Positions 11,555 to 23,994 of a stretch of 64,000 bases of DNA are shown piece after piece. The stretch spans positions 30,722,379 through 30,786,378 of the forward strand of contig CM054182.1 of NCBI GenBank assembly GCA_028829895.1, written 5' to 3'. Within the stretch, counting starts at the first letter, position 1. Each line of letters starts with the position of its first letter. Below the pieces are notes generated by a model. The model was not told the DNA's origin, searched no databases, and was given only the letters and a program-made list of their open reading frames with translations. Source of the DNA: Sinotaia quadrata. Lineage: Eukaryota; Mollusca; Gastropoda; Architaenioglossa; Viviparidae. The translations under genes were made by a program, and so were the position numbers.

Positions 11555-13345
11555 ATGTCGGATCAATTAGCAAAGAAACAAAAACGTTCAAATGGCAGAG
11601 AACAGCAGAGAGATTTTCAAAAATAGTGGAGTAAAAGATTTGGCAGAGACAAGTATTATTATGCATCTTATTTTCTGAAACAGTGGTGTGCAGAACTTCC
11701 TACGTAAAGCGGCTTTATGAGACTGTTCATTAATGAAAGTGTTCATAGATAGCTCAGCGATAAAAGTGAGGAACACCAAAAACAATACATTTCACAAGAA
11801 ATCAACAACAAAAACAAATGCAAGTCAAAAGTTGTGATGAAATTTGTATCGGGTAGTTCCAGCTTAGATGACGCAGGTTTTTAGATTTCAAAAATGAACG
11901 CGCAACTTGGACAACCACTCCGTGACTTTGAGTCTATTAGAGAATCGTGGCTAGACTGTTCTTCTTTCCTTTTTGATGGTTTTCCAAAAAATGAAAAAAA
12001 TATTCAGCGCATTAAGAATTTGCCAGAGAAAAGAAACACAAGATAGAATATTCAGGATGTAAAATCAACATAACAGGAGGTTGTTTTTATATATATATAT
12101 ATATATTTCATGTAATTCTTTTCCATTTGTCTTGATGAAAGCATATTATTGCTCGATTTGATAGGGAAGCTATAATACGCAAAGAACTGGTTACCTTGGA
12201 AGCGTTACTTTGAATATACCACAATGGCTGAAACAAGTCAGACAGTAGTGAACGAACTGTCTAATCGACATGGTGACCTTTGAAAAATAGTTTCCATGAC
12301 AAACAATAGTGAGCCCAGCACCACTGGTAAAGAGACAAGTTTTGTAAAGCGTACTGGACGTCAGCCAGTAGGATATCCATGTATTGAACACGAAAGCTTC
12401 CTGGCCTTCAAGAACTTGAAGAAGTGGTGAAAATTGTAACCAAGGTAGTTAATATTATTTCAGCGCAAGCTCTGAAACAATGACGCTTTCAGAATTTCTG
12501 AGCAAGGTGATTTCGGTATATTCAAGACTACGTTTGTGCGGCAATATTCAGTAACTTATAGAGTAGTGGTTCTTAACTTTTTGTGATTCACGGACTCCTT
12601 CGAAAATGTTTTGGGAGTCACGGACCCCTCCCTAGAAAAATGCACATAAGCAGAATATAAAAATATTGTGAATATTTTACTTTCACGGACCCTCCCCCCC
12701 CCCCCCCCCCGAAGCGCATCCATGGACCCCAGGTTAAGAATCTCTGTACTTGAGGCTCTGTCCTCAAAAGATTTGTCGTGTGTTTGGATTAAATTCGCCT
12801 GTTTATTAGCGAATGAAAATTTTCCTGTCAAGAATTACTGATATTTTATTGATATCCTTTTGCAGATTTCTCATGGCATTTAAATAACGAACACCATATT
12901 TCGATGTTCTGGCGAAGCACTTGGTGTTAACGTCTGATAGCATTCAAAATCAAACTAAAGCGTTTTTAACGTGATGTCGACAATGTCAGATTAAAGAGTT
13001 CCCAAACCTACTCGAACAGGACAGGTCTTCAAATTCTTGAGAAAACAGATATCGAGAGTCTTCAATTGCAATTGTCAAGAATTATTGATTCATCTAATGA
13101 ACAATTTTCTTTAAGATTCACCAAGTCCAGGTCATTTGAAGAAATTACAAAATTCGGAAAGTGTGCAGACTGAAACATTAGTAAAACAAAATTTGGAAAT
13201 ATTGCAATGTGTTGGGTTGGATTATTTTGAGATGCAAGTGACTGATTTACAAAATAGCTCAATTTGATGGCAAAAACTTATCGACCTAAGAAATGATCTA
13301 TAAAACTGAAAAAGATCTGTTGGTGACCGGACTAACAGAAAATTA
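11555..13345 (+). pseudogene. Dead hAT/BED-finger transposase (GTF2IRD2/ZBED-like)
   Basis: Reading across frameshifts and stops on the plus strand, the order of recognisable pieces is that of BED-finger hAT transposases of the ZBED5/GTF2IRD2-like kind. There is a lysine-rich start at 11555 (MSDQLAKKQKRS). A BED-type finger remnant follows near 11650-11740 (CILFSETVV, then KRLYETVH). A segment matching the helical region after the finger (IRESWLDCSSFLFDG) lies near 11935-11985. A block in the middle to C-terminal half (ESFLAFKNL, VVNIIS) lies near 12390-12470. A late region (LQLSRIIDSSNEQFSLRF) lies near 13055-13115. Much of the catalytic middle is missing between about 12040 and 12190. Stops and frame changes are frequent, so it cannot encode an active enzyme. 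A 183 bp MITE sits inside it at 12564-12746. Family membership is inferred from motif order, not from an alignment. Confidence 0.5.
12564..12746. mobile_element. hAT-type MITE (183 bp)
   Basis: The left end TAGTGGTTCTTAACTTTTTG and the right end (read on the minus strand CAGAGATTCTTAACCTGGGG) are the inverted termini of a common class of non-autonomous hAT elements. The internal motifs CACGGACCCCTCC and CCATGGACCCC are also typical of it. Flanking octamers TTATAGAG (12556-12563) and TACTTGAG (12747-12754) agree at 5 of 8 positions, as expected of an eroded 8 bp target duplication. A C17 tract lies inside at 12694-12710. Confidence 0.75.
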
Positions 13346-13559
13346 GGTTCTGTGGAATTCTATTCCTGACTGATTTATTGAAAACCCAGCAATGACAACA
13401 TTAACAGTATTTTCATCAGCATATTCATGTAAGTTATTGATTTCAGTGATAAACATTTCAAGCAATCCAACAATTTGTTGAGACAACCTTCCACCAGGAT
13501 ATATGTTCGCTTCAAGGCGGATGAATCTCCTGTGAAGGCTGTAGATTAAACTAGTGCTG

Positions 13560-14032
13560 CATGCATAGGTCTCAAAACATTCAAATACAAGCAAAATATC
13601 TGTCATTATGGAATTATCCAAACACAAACCTGATACAAAATATATGTCATCATGCAATGCTCTCTAAACATCCAAATACAAACCTGATACAAAATATTTG
13701 TCACCATGCAATGATCTCAAAATATCCAAATACAAGTCTGAAACAAAATATATGTCACCATGCATAGCTCTCAAAATATCCAAATACAAGTCTGAAACAA
13801 AATATATGTCACCATGCATAGCTCTCAAAACAACTAAATACCAAGCCTAATACAGAATACCTGTCATCATGCATAACTCTCAAAACAACTAAATACCAAG
13901 CCTAATACAGAAAACCTGTCATCATGCATAACTCTCAAAACAACTAAATACCAAGCCTAATACAGAATACCTGTCATCATGCATAGCTCTCAAAAAACAA
14001 CCAAATACAAGCCTACACAAAATACCTATCAT
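13560..14032. repeat. 54 bp minisatellite, ~8.7 copies
   Basis: Unit contains TAGCTCTCAAAAYATCCAAA, then TACAAGYCTGAWACAAAATA and TGTCAYCATGC. Copies fall into an early type (TATGTCACC) and a late type (AACTAAATACCAAGCC, ACCTGTCATC). Confidence 0.92.
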
Positions 14033-14039
14033 TGTTGGT

Positions 14040-16505
14040 GCAGCAGCAAAAATTCACTGGAGCAAAGTGTGCTTATTTTCCTTTCTTGATTATTTTAATG
14101 TTTTATAATATGGACCAACTCTTTTTGTTTCATGTTCACATTTCTTCTGTTGCTTGTAAAATACAAATAAATATGTTATATTTCAGGGTTTGTTTTTTTA
14201 AACATTAACATTATTTGATTTTTAAAAGGCTTCTTAAATACCTACATTTATTTCAATCTCTCTCTGTGTTAGTACAACAGCGAATACACGTAAATAAGCA
14301 ATTTTTCATTTAAAATGTCCATTATTAATGTTAATAATTCATTAATTTTACCTCTTGTGAATTACAAGTTGTTGATAACTTGTAATTCCTAAAGCTGTCC
14401 CATTTAAAACAATTCAGCAGAGTTATTGGTAAGCTAAATAAATTTCTTTAAAAATACTTTCAAGCATTTTGTTCTCTCTCCATAAAATACATATAACTGC
14501 AAAACACAAATATAATAATAATAGATACTCTGCTGCACGAAGGATGGGGATTTGTGAAGTATGGTAGGCAAATCTTTCTAACAATGAAAACTAACAAGGT
14601 GGAGTTATTCCCCATGAAACATGACAGCTTGTGGCACGGGCTATCATAATTCAGGTTTGACAATTGTAACATTTATTTTGTCAAACTATACTTTAGCTCA
14701 TCTAATTGTTGTGTCCCGATCAGTTATTTTCACATCACATTTTACATTTGCCTTGTTACATTTCTAAAGTTTGTCATGTGCAAAATTGTAGGAGATAGTT
14801 AAGTCGCAAGTATGATTGAACCATAGGGCCTACAAGCCCTACATAGTCATGTCAAAATTTTAATTCATTCATAAAACGGCATTCAATTTATGTCAGATTT
14901 AATCATTTCCTTAGTTAATTGTTTATTTGTTCCTTTCATTCTGTATAAAATTGATGGATTTGGTGTCGTCATCGTAAAAATTAAAATAACTATACGAATG
15001 CTTAATAGATAGATACATTTCTTCTTTTGTACTTTTTAACCCACTAGAGTGACTAGACTGACTAGAGCAAAGTCCAAAAGTTCACAAAGAAAACAAATTA
15101 GGCTCGAATTTTTCTGGAAATTGCATACATTATATATTTTCTTATATTCTTCATATACTGACATATAGGAACGCGTGAAGGAGGGTAGGTAACTCTTAAA
15201 GAATAATTGCTTGCCATTTCAGGGTTATTTGCCTTGGATTATGCTGCGCCCTTTGAATTTGTGGATGGTTTGGATCAAAAATTACGTTTGGTCCAACCGA
15301 ATTTTATGTATATTAGATATCTATCATGCGCTCTGCTCGTTGTAACATTTAGGTTTTTTGTTCAAATTGTTTTCACCTGATAAAATAAATTCGTAAGCGA
15401 AATTTTGCACTTGCTTTCCCAAATTTCTCGCAACACAGCAGGTGAAAAATTATTCAGTAGTAAAATTGCACCAATCCTTTAACTTGTTGTTGTTCCGCTT
15501 ACATTCATTCATTTAACTTGTAAAAATGCTAGTTTATATACCGGCATCCGGTTTAGGCAACACATTAACAAGTTGTTTAATTTGTTTTTATTTTGTTGTA
15601 GTTTAGTGTGTGTTCTTTCATTCATTGTACATTGGGCGGATTTGGTTTGCAATGGACTGATTTAGAAACAAGTAAACACACAGCATGTTACTACGATCAG
15701 AACTATAAAAACTGTCATCACCTTTAAAATTAAAGTTTAAAACCTTCAAAAGTGCACTGATAGTTTGACAGATAGATAAATAAGAGTCACAAATACAGAC
15801 ATGCGGTCAGACAAAAATTAGATAGATTCCTATTTCATTTATAGTTTCTGGTAGACGAATCATTCTTTTCCTTTATCTAACTATCCATTTATATATGGAC
15901 ATAAACCAGACTGAATTTTTCCTTAATTTGGAAATGCTCTGTAGACAACAAATGCAGTATAATTAATGATGATATAAATTTATTTTTTTTTAAGTAGAGG
16001 CTAAAAAAAGTATGCAATTTACAGATACTATGTATAAGTTTAAAATACCTTCACCAATTTGGTGAGTACCCTTGATCACTCGAGTGTAGACTGATCATAA
16101 GCTGTGAATTTGACTATCATGTGTATTGGGGAACAAAACTATATCGCTACAAAGTTTATAAACAAATGTGTCACCATTCCTGACCATAAGTTGTGCATTA
16201 TATTTTGCACTTTTTGAAATTTTGTGCAATAAAACAATGAACATGGGAACTGTGCTGAATGTATTTGTGCATGGAACTTGAATGATAGGCAGTTCATCTG
16301 CTTTCTTATAGGTGCCCATAACCCTCGTGAACTACTGCATCACACAGAAGTTCATTGATGCAGCCAGTAAAATTATTTCTTTGAACTACATGGTAAAATA
16401 ATCAAATAGTTATAGAGCAGAAGGGATGGGCTATCTCTTATAAAGGATGGGCTATTTCTCAGAAGGGGTGGGCTAACTCTGTTCCAAGACAAAGTATCTG
16501 ATTTT
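14040..16505. other. AT-rich intergenic sequence, nothing recognised
   Basis: About 2.5 kb with only short chance ORFs (70-74 codons, no family), no array, and no transposon end that I can identify. Confidence 0.45.
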
Positions 16506-16510
16506 TTTGG

Positions 16511-16640
16511 TGGATATTACAGAACATCTCAACAGGAAAATATAGGATGGATATTACAGAACATCTCAACAGAAAAATATAGGATGGATATTACAGAACA
16601 TCTCAACAGAAAAATATAGGATGGATATTATAAAACACCG
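16511..16640. repeat. 37 bp tandem repeat, ~3.4 copies
   Basis: Unit contains TGGATATTACAGAACATCTC then AACAGRAAAATATAGGA. Confidence 0.9.
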
Positions 16641-17810
16641 TAACTGTCTTATCCTGAAAAGTCAGGGATGCAATAAATTAGTCACATACTTTTATAACGG
16701 CATGCTAGAACTGTGTGAAATGCAACTCAGAATATTTTACTGCACTTTTCAGCATTGCAGTTACAACAAAGCAGAAACTACAAAGTATCATAATGCAATA
16801 ACAAAATATAGAAACAAAAACCTCAGGAAAGAATTTCAAGAATTTTTTAAAATTTCAAAATTTTGTAACATTTTGTAATCCATTTTTTCCGATGGAGTTC
16901 CTGTCATCTCAGAATACATGTATTTGTAGATGGAAATTATCGATGTGGAATGTGATGCTACATTGAAGGATAAATTCTCTAGTGCTGATGAAGGGGCATT
17001 CTAATTGTACACACTACACCACATTTATCTGGAGTTGAAGTTCTTGCTGAGAAAATTGTATCTATATTTAGCACAAGCAACTTGCAGCTGTTATCTGTCT
17101 GGAATGTGAGCCAAGACTGACAGATGACCTGAATGTCACTTGACGTCAGTATTCAATCAAGAAGTAAATAGCCCCAGCCCAACTAAGTTAGTGTTATCAT
17201 TTATTTATTAATGTTTTGATAGCATTGTGTGCAAGACCAATTTGAGTTCATGTAGGTTTTTTTTTATGGCAGGTGTTCAGTAAGCTGTGCACTCTATTTT
17301 GGCATGTTAATATGTTGTTGCTTTTGTCAGTGGCAGTCTATGCTGTCTTTGAAAGGGCATCTAAATTTAAATCGAGGCTTTTCAATGATAACCCTGTTTA
17401 AATCTTTAAAGAGTTTTTGATTATGTTGCAGCTATGCTCTATTAATTTTTTTTAAAATGTTTAAATTACTTTTTTTATAGTAAATGTATAAAATACTGAA
17501 AACATGCTTTTAAATGGTTGTAATAAGATGCATGAAAGTAGGGGCCAGGGTGGACAAAAAAGTATAAAATGTAGCAAGGGGTATTTGAAAATTGCTGATT
17601 TGGGGGGATACATATACAAACTAAATCAAAGACCCTTTGATGTGTAAAGTGCACAAATATCAGGTGCTGCATGCCGTAATTGCAGAAATCTCATTTTCTT
17701 GACTTGGGCATTTGAATTGACTTGTAATTTGTTTTTTTGTGTGTCCCAGAAGAGATGGAGAAAAGCACTTAAGTAAGTGGACTGGTTACTTTCACAAATA
17801 TATCCTTACA
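16640..17810. other. Intergenic, nothing recognised
   Basis: The 85-codon ORF at 16621-16878 begins inside the preceding array and has an AT-driven composition, so I treat it as chance. Nothing else was identified. Confidence 0.4.
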
Positions 17811-17811
17811 T

Positions 17812-18053
17812 CATTTATACCAGTTATAATCGTATGTCACATAATTAATATCAGTTATAATCTTATACAGTTACATCATTTATATCAGTTATAATCTTAT
17901 ACAGTCACATCATTAATATCAGTTATAATCTTATACAGTCACATCATTTATATCAGTTATAATCTTATACAGTCACATCATTTATATCAGTTATAATCTT
18001 ATACAGTCACATCATTTATATCAGTTATAATCTCATACAGTCACATCATTTTG
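17812..18053. repeat. 34 bp minisatellite, ~7 copies
   Basis: Unit contains CACATCATTTATATCAGTTA then TAATCTTATACAGT. The first copies are diverged and the last five are nearly identical. Confidence 0.93.
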
Positions 18054-18054
18054 A

Positions 18055-19870
18055 CTTGTAGTCACAAAGTTAATCAGTAATGCCATCGTTATACTTGCTA
18101 TGACTATGCATCCAAAGTTTGAATACCCAAGTTTCCACACAAATGGCATGGTATTAAGACTGTTGTAACAAAATGTAGTTAATGTGAAATCAGGTTTATC
18201 TCATACAAATGATGTCAGTGCAGGGACTATCATCAGAGTTCTTGTTCTTGTGACATTTTTAAGAAAATGCAAGATGAAAATAAAAATAACAGTATATGTA
18301 AATAAATAGGTTTAAAAAAATAGATTTAGATTCCTTACTTAAAAGTAAGAATTGTAGATTACAGAAATATCTGAGTCAATGTGACCCGACACATTTTGGA
18401 CCAAGCAAAGTGTCAGTACTCTCACAGTGTGCGGAAACGGATCAGTGAAGTGGAACTACAGAGGTAAGAATGTCCTCATCATGCACAGGGGAAATGAAGA
18501 AATATTTTTCAATGAAGCTCAGTACAAAATGAGCATAGACTTTAAGTCTAAAACACACAAATATGAGCGAGGTGTGAATATAAATGTGAATTCATAATCC
18601 AGAACTCAGTGAAAAAGGAAACTCTGTGGAAGTGTTGTGAGTCTAATGATAATAATAAATAAAGTCAGGTGTGGAAAAAGTTTCTTTGCCTGTTTTTAAT
18701 GTACAGAAATAGTTTCTTTTGTTTATGATTAACTGCTTAACTTCCACCAAGTATGTTCTGACTTTGTGTACCACATGTTGAAAATTACAAGACAATAAAA
18801 AAGCATTTGCCATTCAATTTTTTCAGTGCATCAAATATTCTGCAGACAAACTCTACATTCATACCAATAATCATACAGTAAATCTACAAACAGAAAATTT
18901 ATTCACATTAATCTGCAGCTAAAATTGTCACAAACTGTCAAGAGACAAAAGTTAAAGAAAGATGGGGAAAGAAATTTATCATAAAAATCAAACAAAATGT
19001 TATCTCTCTTTTAATTAGGTGCAACTTTTAATTCTGCAATATAAAAATGTATAAAATAGAACACTGTGGAATATTAAGTAATTGCTTTAGGATTTCAGAA
19101 AGTGAATTGCATTAAATAAAGAATTAATACCAGTAATACTAAACTACTAAAAAATGGAGCTAATATATATTGGGTAAGGGTTCTGTTTAAATATTACAGT
19201 GCAATGTGAACATGATATACAAAAGATCGAGTACACTGTGATGATTACACAAGAAGGGGAGAACAAAGCATTGATATGTAGCAGTTTTGAAAACTTTAAA
19301 GATAAATTTTAAAAGACTACAGATTAAATACACATACACATAAAAAATATTTAAGGTGAGCTTTTACAAACCTTTCTGGAAAACCACAATTCAAAGCAAA
19401 TTGCAAAGAGAAAATATTTTCCCTGTGTTCAAGAATTTAGCATTAAAACACCAGATTTTGAGCATTTGAATTTCACCTACATCAAGGTTCTATATGCACA
19501 CTTTCATGAACAAAGCTCCATTAAGTCACTAAGCAAGTAAAAGTTCAATTGTAAATATATTACTTTACTGTGTCACAAGAATACAACCGCTATAGCTCAT
19601 GACAAAGTCCATGAAGCTGGGTTAAATATATGAAGTTAGAGTTTTAGAGTTTAAAATAAAATCCATGAAAAGTCTCAGCTGAACTCCAGACATGGAAATT
19701 CATTAAGGGTCTCATTGTAAAACTAAAGCCTGACACTAAAGGGATTCATTAATAGCTCAAGCATGTTTAAAAATTAGTCTGACTCTTGGAAAACAATTCA
19801 AAAAGCATAATTGTCACTTTACTAAATAACAGTATTGGTCTCTATATAACACTGGAATAAGTCACAAAAA
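18055..19870. other. AT-rich intergenic sequence, nothing recognised
   Basis: No ORF above chance, no array and no recognised mobile element. Confidence 0.45.
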
Positions 19871-20898
19871 CCTAGAACTCGGTCTTCATAAAGTAAGATG
19901 TTTCCTAGCACTGGGTCTTCATAAAGCAAGAATATTTTTCCTAGTACTGGGTCTTCATAAAGCAAGAATATGTTTCCTAGCACTGGGTCTGCATAAAGCA
20001 AGATTATGTTTCCTAGCACTGGGTCTTCATAAAGCAAGAATATGTTTCCTAGCACTGAGTCTTCATAAAGCAAGAATATGTTTCCTAGCACTGGGTCTTC
20101 ACAAAGCAAGAATATGTTTCCTAGCACTGGGTCTTCATAAAGCAAGAATATGTTTCCTAGAACTGGGTCTTCATAATGCAAGAATATGTTCCCTAGCATT
20201 GGGTCTTCATAAATCAAGAATATGTTTCCTAGCACTGGGTCTTCATAAAGCAAGAATATGTTTCCTAGCACTGGGTCTTTATAAAGCAAGAATATGTTTC
20301 CTAGCACTGGGTCTTCATAAAGCAAGAATATGTTTCCTAGTACTGGGTCTTCATAAAGCAAGAATATGTTTCCTAGCACTGGGTCTTCATAAATCAAGAA
20401 TATGTTTCCTAGCACTGGGTCTTCATAAAGCAAGAATATGTTTCCTAGCACTGGGTCTTCATAAAGCAAGAATATGTTTCCTAGCACTGGGTCTTCATAA
20501 AGCAAGAATATGTTTCCTAGAACTGGGTCTTCATAATGCAAGAATATGTTTCCTAGCACTGGGTCTTCATAAATCAAGAATATGTTTCCTAGCACTGGGT
20601 CTTCATAAATCAAGAATATGTTTCCTAGCACTGGGTCTTCATAAAGCAAGAATATGTTTCCTAGCACTGGGTCTTCATAAAGCAAGAATATGTTTCCTAG
20701 CACTGGGTCTTCATAAAGCAAGAATATGTTTCCTAGCACTGGGTCTTCATAAAGCAAGAATATGTTTCCTAGAACTGGGTCTTCATAAAGCAAGAATATG
20801 TTTCCTAGAACTGGTCTTCATAAAGCAAGAATATGTTTCCTAGAACTGGGTCTTCATAAAGCAAGAATATGTTTCCTAGAACTGGGTCTTCATAAAGC
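19871..20898. repeat. 36 bp minisatellite, ~28 copies, open on both strands
   Basis: Unit TTTCCTAGCACTGGGTCTTC followed by ATAAAGCAAGAATATG. Because 36 is divisible by 3 and the unit has a stop-free frame on each strand, the array yields a 323-codon minus ORF (12-residue repeat LLYEDPVLGNIF) and a 214-codon plus ORF (LGLHKARICFLA). Variation is mainly point changes (CACTGGG/AACTGGG/TACTGGG, AAAGCAAG/AAATCAAG/AATGCAAG). Some variants recur at regular multi-unit spacing, for example AACTGGG with AATGCAAG at about 20160 and 20520, which suggests higher-order duplication. No promoter, signal peptide or splice context supports a gene. Confidence 0.96.
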
Positions 20899-20899
20899 A

Positions 20900-23450
20900 G
20901 AACTGATCACTAAGATCAATAGGTGGATCTCTAATTAAACCTTAGTTTGGTTACTAAGACCCAGTAGAGGGTCTCTACATAATTAAGAAGTAGATCACAC
21001 AGTTCCACTAATGGAATCTAAAAATAACACAGAAGCTCGTAAAACATGTTTATTCTTTGGGTCTCTATGTTAAGCATCATTTTTTGTTTGTTTAGTTAAG
21101 AAACAATACCATGATGGTCATTGTCATTGTATAATCATCAAATCCTAATAATCTTTCACTTAAATTTAAAATAAAATAAAAATTTAATATTCAACAAAAC
21201 CCTAAATGACAATTTATCAAAATGAATGAGCCTGCAATTAAAATCTGTATGAACACAAATCTGATTGCATCTTATACTTTAAAACTTTAGCTACTTTGTG
21301 TATGTGGATTATAAGATATGTGTAAACAAATTCTTGAATGCAGATATTTTTTAATTTAATGATTTGTTAAACAAATGGAAATACCCTCCTTGCCTATAAT
21401 TTGTTTACATGTGACATAACATTGAACTAATGCAATTTCAGTGTCCTTATGATTATGAAGTTGCCTTGTACCCCACACAAAAGAATGACTATAGAATTTC
21501 TGATCTACATGCAATCAAATTGGTAACAACATGGTCTTTCACAACAATAAAATCAATGGCAAAAACTGGCCATGCAAAATGTTAAAAAATCTAAGCCATT
21601 ATTCACTACAATACAATTAGTAAAAACACACACTCTTGCTTAAAAAGACACTCACTTTTAGCATGTAAAACGAAGCATGGAATGAATGAATATACACATA
21701 TAAAGCACACCCTGATGATATAATCTCAATGCAGCAAAAATAAGATTTTTACCAATATCATGATAAGTAGAGACAAAAGGACAGTCATTATACAACATCT
21801 CACAAGTTAGCTTTAAAACAGAATGATTCTCAAAAGCATTTTCTCATTCAAAACTTCTCAATAATAAAAAAGAAACTACAGTTAAAGTTTATGGTTACAC
21901 TTGTCTCTGATGGCCATAAGTAAATATATTAGATGCTACTGAAGTTCAATAATATAATTTGTTCACTTCATGAAATTAGCTACTCAGTAAAACATTATTT
22001 TTTTTTCAACTTTAGTTTTAATCTGATGATGAAAACAACCTGACTCAAAGCAAGAGAACAAGAGCAAAATTTACTATTGTTGTTCCTTCCAATCTAGTAA
22101 AGACACAAGACCATTTCAAAAACTTTTCTTAAAATGTAACTTTCAAAGCTGGCACTATGCAACATCATCAGTAAATTACACAAAATTATTTCATTTTTCA
22201 GAAATTACACAAAATTATTTCATTTTTATTTCCATCAACTATCCTCATAAATTTTACATGAATCACAGGTTTAGTATGTAAACCAGATTAGTCTTCAATC
22301 AGACCATTTTAATAATTTTTTTCGTACAATTCAACATTTTACTAAAAATAATAGCACCCGTCAAAGGGGGTAAGCAAGGCACACCATTTTGTCTTGTACA
22401 GGTGTCTATCAATTCAAAGCTTTGAGGAGATAACTCACAAAGACTCTGGATTGTAAGTTGATCCAAGGACAAGACAAACTAAGAGAGCCAAGGATCACAA
22501 GACACCCAACGAAACCAACACAACAGCAGGATAATATGGCATTAAAAAAACTGCTCAAATAAACAGCATTTAACTCAACTCTGACTTTCATGAAGAAAAC
22601 AATCCCCAAATGGATACCTAGAATTATATGGACATACTAATGCATCATTAAAATATGCGCAAAGATCTCTACCATACAGCATCAAGCAAACTCCACTGAT
22701 ACATTCTATTTTTTAGTTGCTCATTAAAAAACAAGGCACATGGCAAAATAATATATCAAGTCTTTTTTTTTTCCTATGATGGATGACAGTTTTAGTACCT
22801 AAGATCATTCAATGTTTGGAAGAAAAAAGCTTTGCCATGGCATCTTTATTGTCCAGTTATAGGTCTAATAACAGATAAAGCAAAAATTGTAATTTCAGAA
22901 AGCACATTTTATCTTTCTGCCTCTGTGGGGAAAAACAAAATTGAGCACAAATATGTATTAACATAAATATTGTATAAACATACAATCCCTGCAACATTCC
23001 ATTCAAGCCTGAGGGAGAACTGTCCAGAATTTCTTTCTGTCTCATCATCATAGCTGTCATAAGAGATGACATCAACATGAATATTACTCCCTCGCAACAC
23101 ACTTTTTGTTATTATGTTTAAATGACATAAGATGTTAAGCATGGTTTAAAATAACTTTTCTTCATTACTGTTTTGGTAGTGTTTCTTTATTTTAATAGAA
23201 ACTAACTATATCAGAATTTATATAAGATAATTTGCTGAAGTGAAATTAAATGTTAAAAAGGGTTTAAGTTAACTCTTCATTTCATTCATCCATTTAATAT
23301 TTTTAATCTAAAAATTTCAGGGCAGCAATGAGAGTAGAGAGGAACTATTTATTTCTGTTGCAGAAGTTATGGAATGTTTGTCCAGGGGTGAAAAACGTTC
23401 AGCTAGGAAATATTTAATACTGTACAATACAGACAGTAGGTAAACAAGAT
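20900..23450. other. AT-rich sequence, nothing recognised except a small duplication
   Basis: A 30 bp tandem duplication (CAGAAATTACACAAAATTAT plus TTCATTTTT) lies near 22176-22235. Overlapping 77- and 81-codon minus ORFs near 22857-23142 match no family and fall in the possible 3' UTR or downstream flank of the gene that ends at 23811. Confidence 0.4.
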
Positions 23451-23451
23451 A

Positions 23452-23457
23452 TTTATT
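23452..23457 (-). terminator. Candidate poly(A) signal of the 12-Cys gene
   Basis: AATAAA on the minus strand, 354 nt beyond the stop codon at 23811. Another lies at 23348-23353. I cannot tell which is used without transcripts. Confidence 0.3.
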
Positions 23458-23810
23458 TAATTTCTACTATGAAAAGAAAAATTCTAGCCCCTTCAGGAAT
23501 TTTTGCCCCCAAAAATCTTATAAACAATTCTGTATGCATGTAATTATCTGTACATGTACAACCAATCTGTGAAGCTTTTCTTCCTAACTATTGCTTGCAT
23601 ACACATTGGAGAGAGAAAGAATATATTGTATGTCCAAAAAACGTAGGTAATGAGCGTCTTTGTCCTGTTTTTACAGTTTAGAACAAGTGCTGATTAAATA
23701 TGCAAATTTAGGTTTAAAAAATAATTAATGTGTTACAGAAGGGTAGTTGATCCATTCAGATGGATTGAAAGAAATTCAAGACAAAAGCTGCCTCAGCCTT
23801 TCTGTACAGT

Positions 23811-23994
23811 TTACAGCTTCAAAATAAATACAGCAGCAATGAGCACGAAGATGAGATGAGGAAGAGCTGACAGAGTTCTAGCCCCTGAAACACACATTGA
23901 TGGTTGAGCTTGCTTCACGAAATTGACCACAATGTCGCTTCCTTCACAAACTGAATACACTTTTTCAGTGCATGTAATGAGGTCTTGCGCTATC
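23811..23994 (-). CDS. Exon 5 of the 12-Cys GPI protein gene (C-terminus and stop)
   Basis: Encodes residues 145 (split codon) to 205 and TAA. It carries Cys 153, 161 and 179 and the hydrophobic GPI-signal tail. The acceptor is ...CCAATGTTTAG. The minus ORF that seems to begin with a methionine upstream (MIYYFINV...) is intron read-through; the true exon starts at the AG, at Ile-Ala-Gln-Asp. Confidence 0.85.

Noticed and set aside
19822..20793. 323-codon minus ORF with 12-residue repeats as a repeat-protein gene
   Set aside because: It is exactly the 36 bp minisatellite read in frame; the opposite strand is open too, and there is no signal, splice or promoter context.
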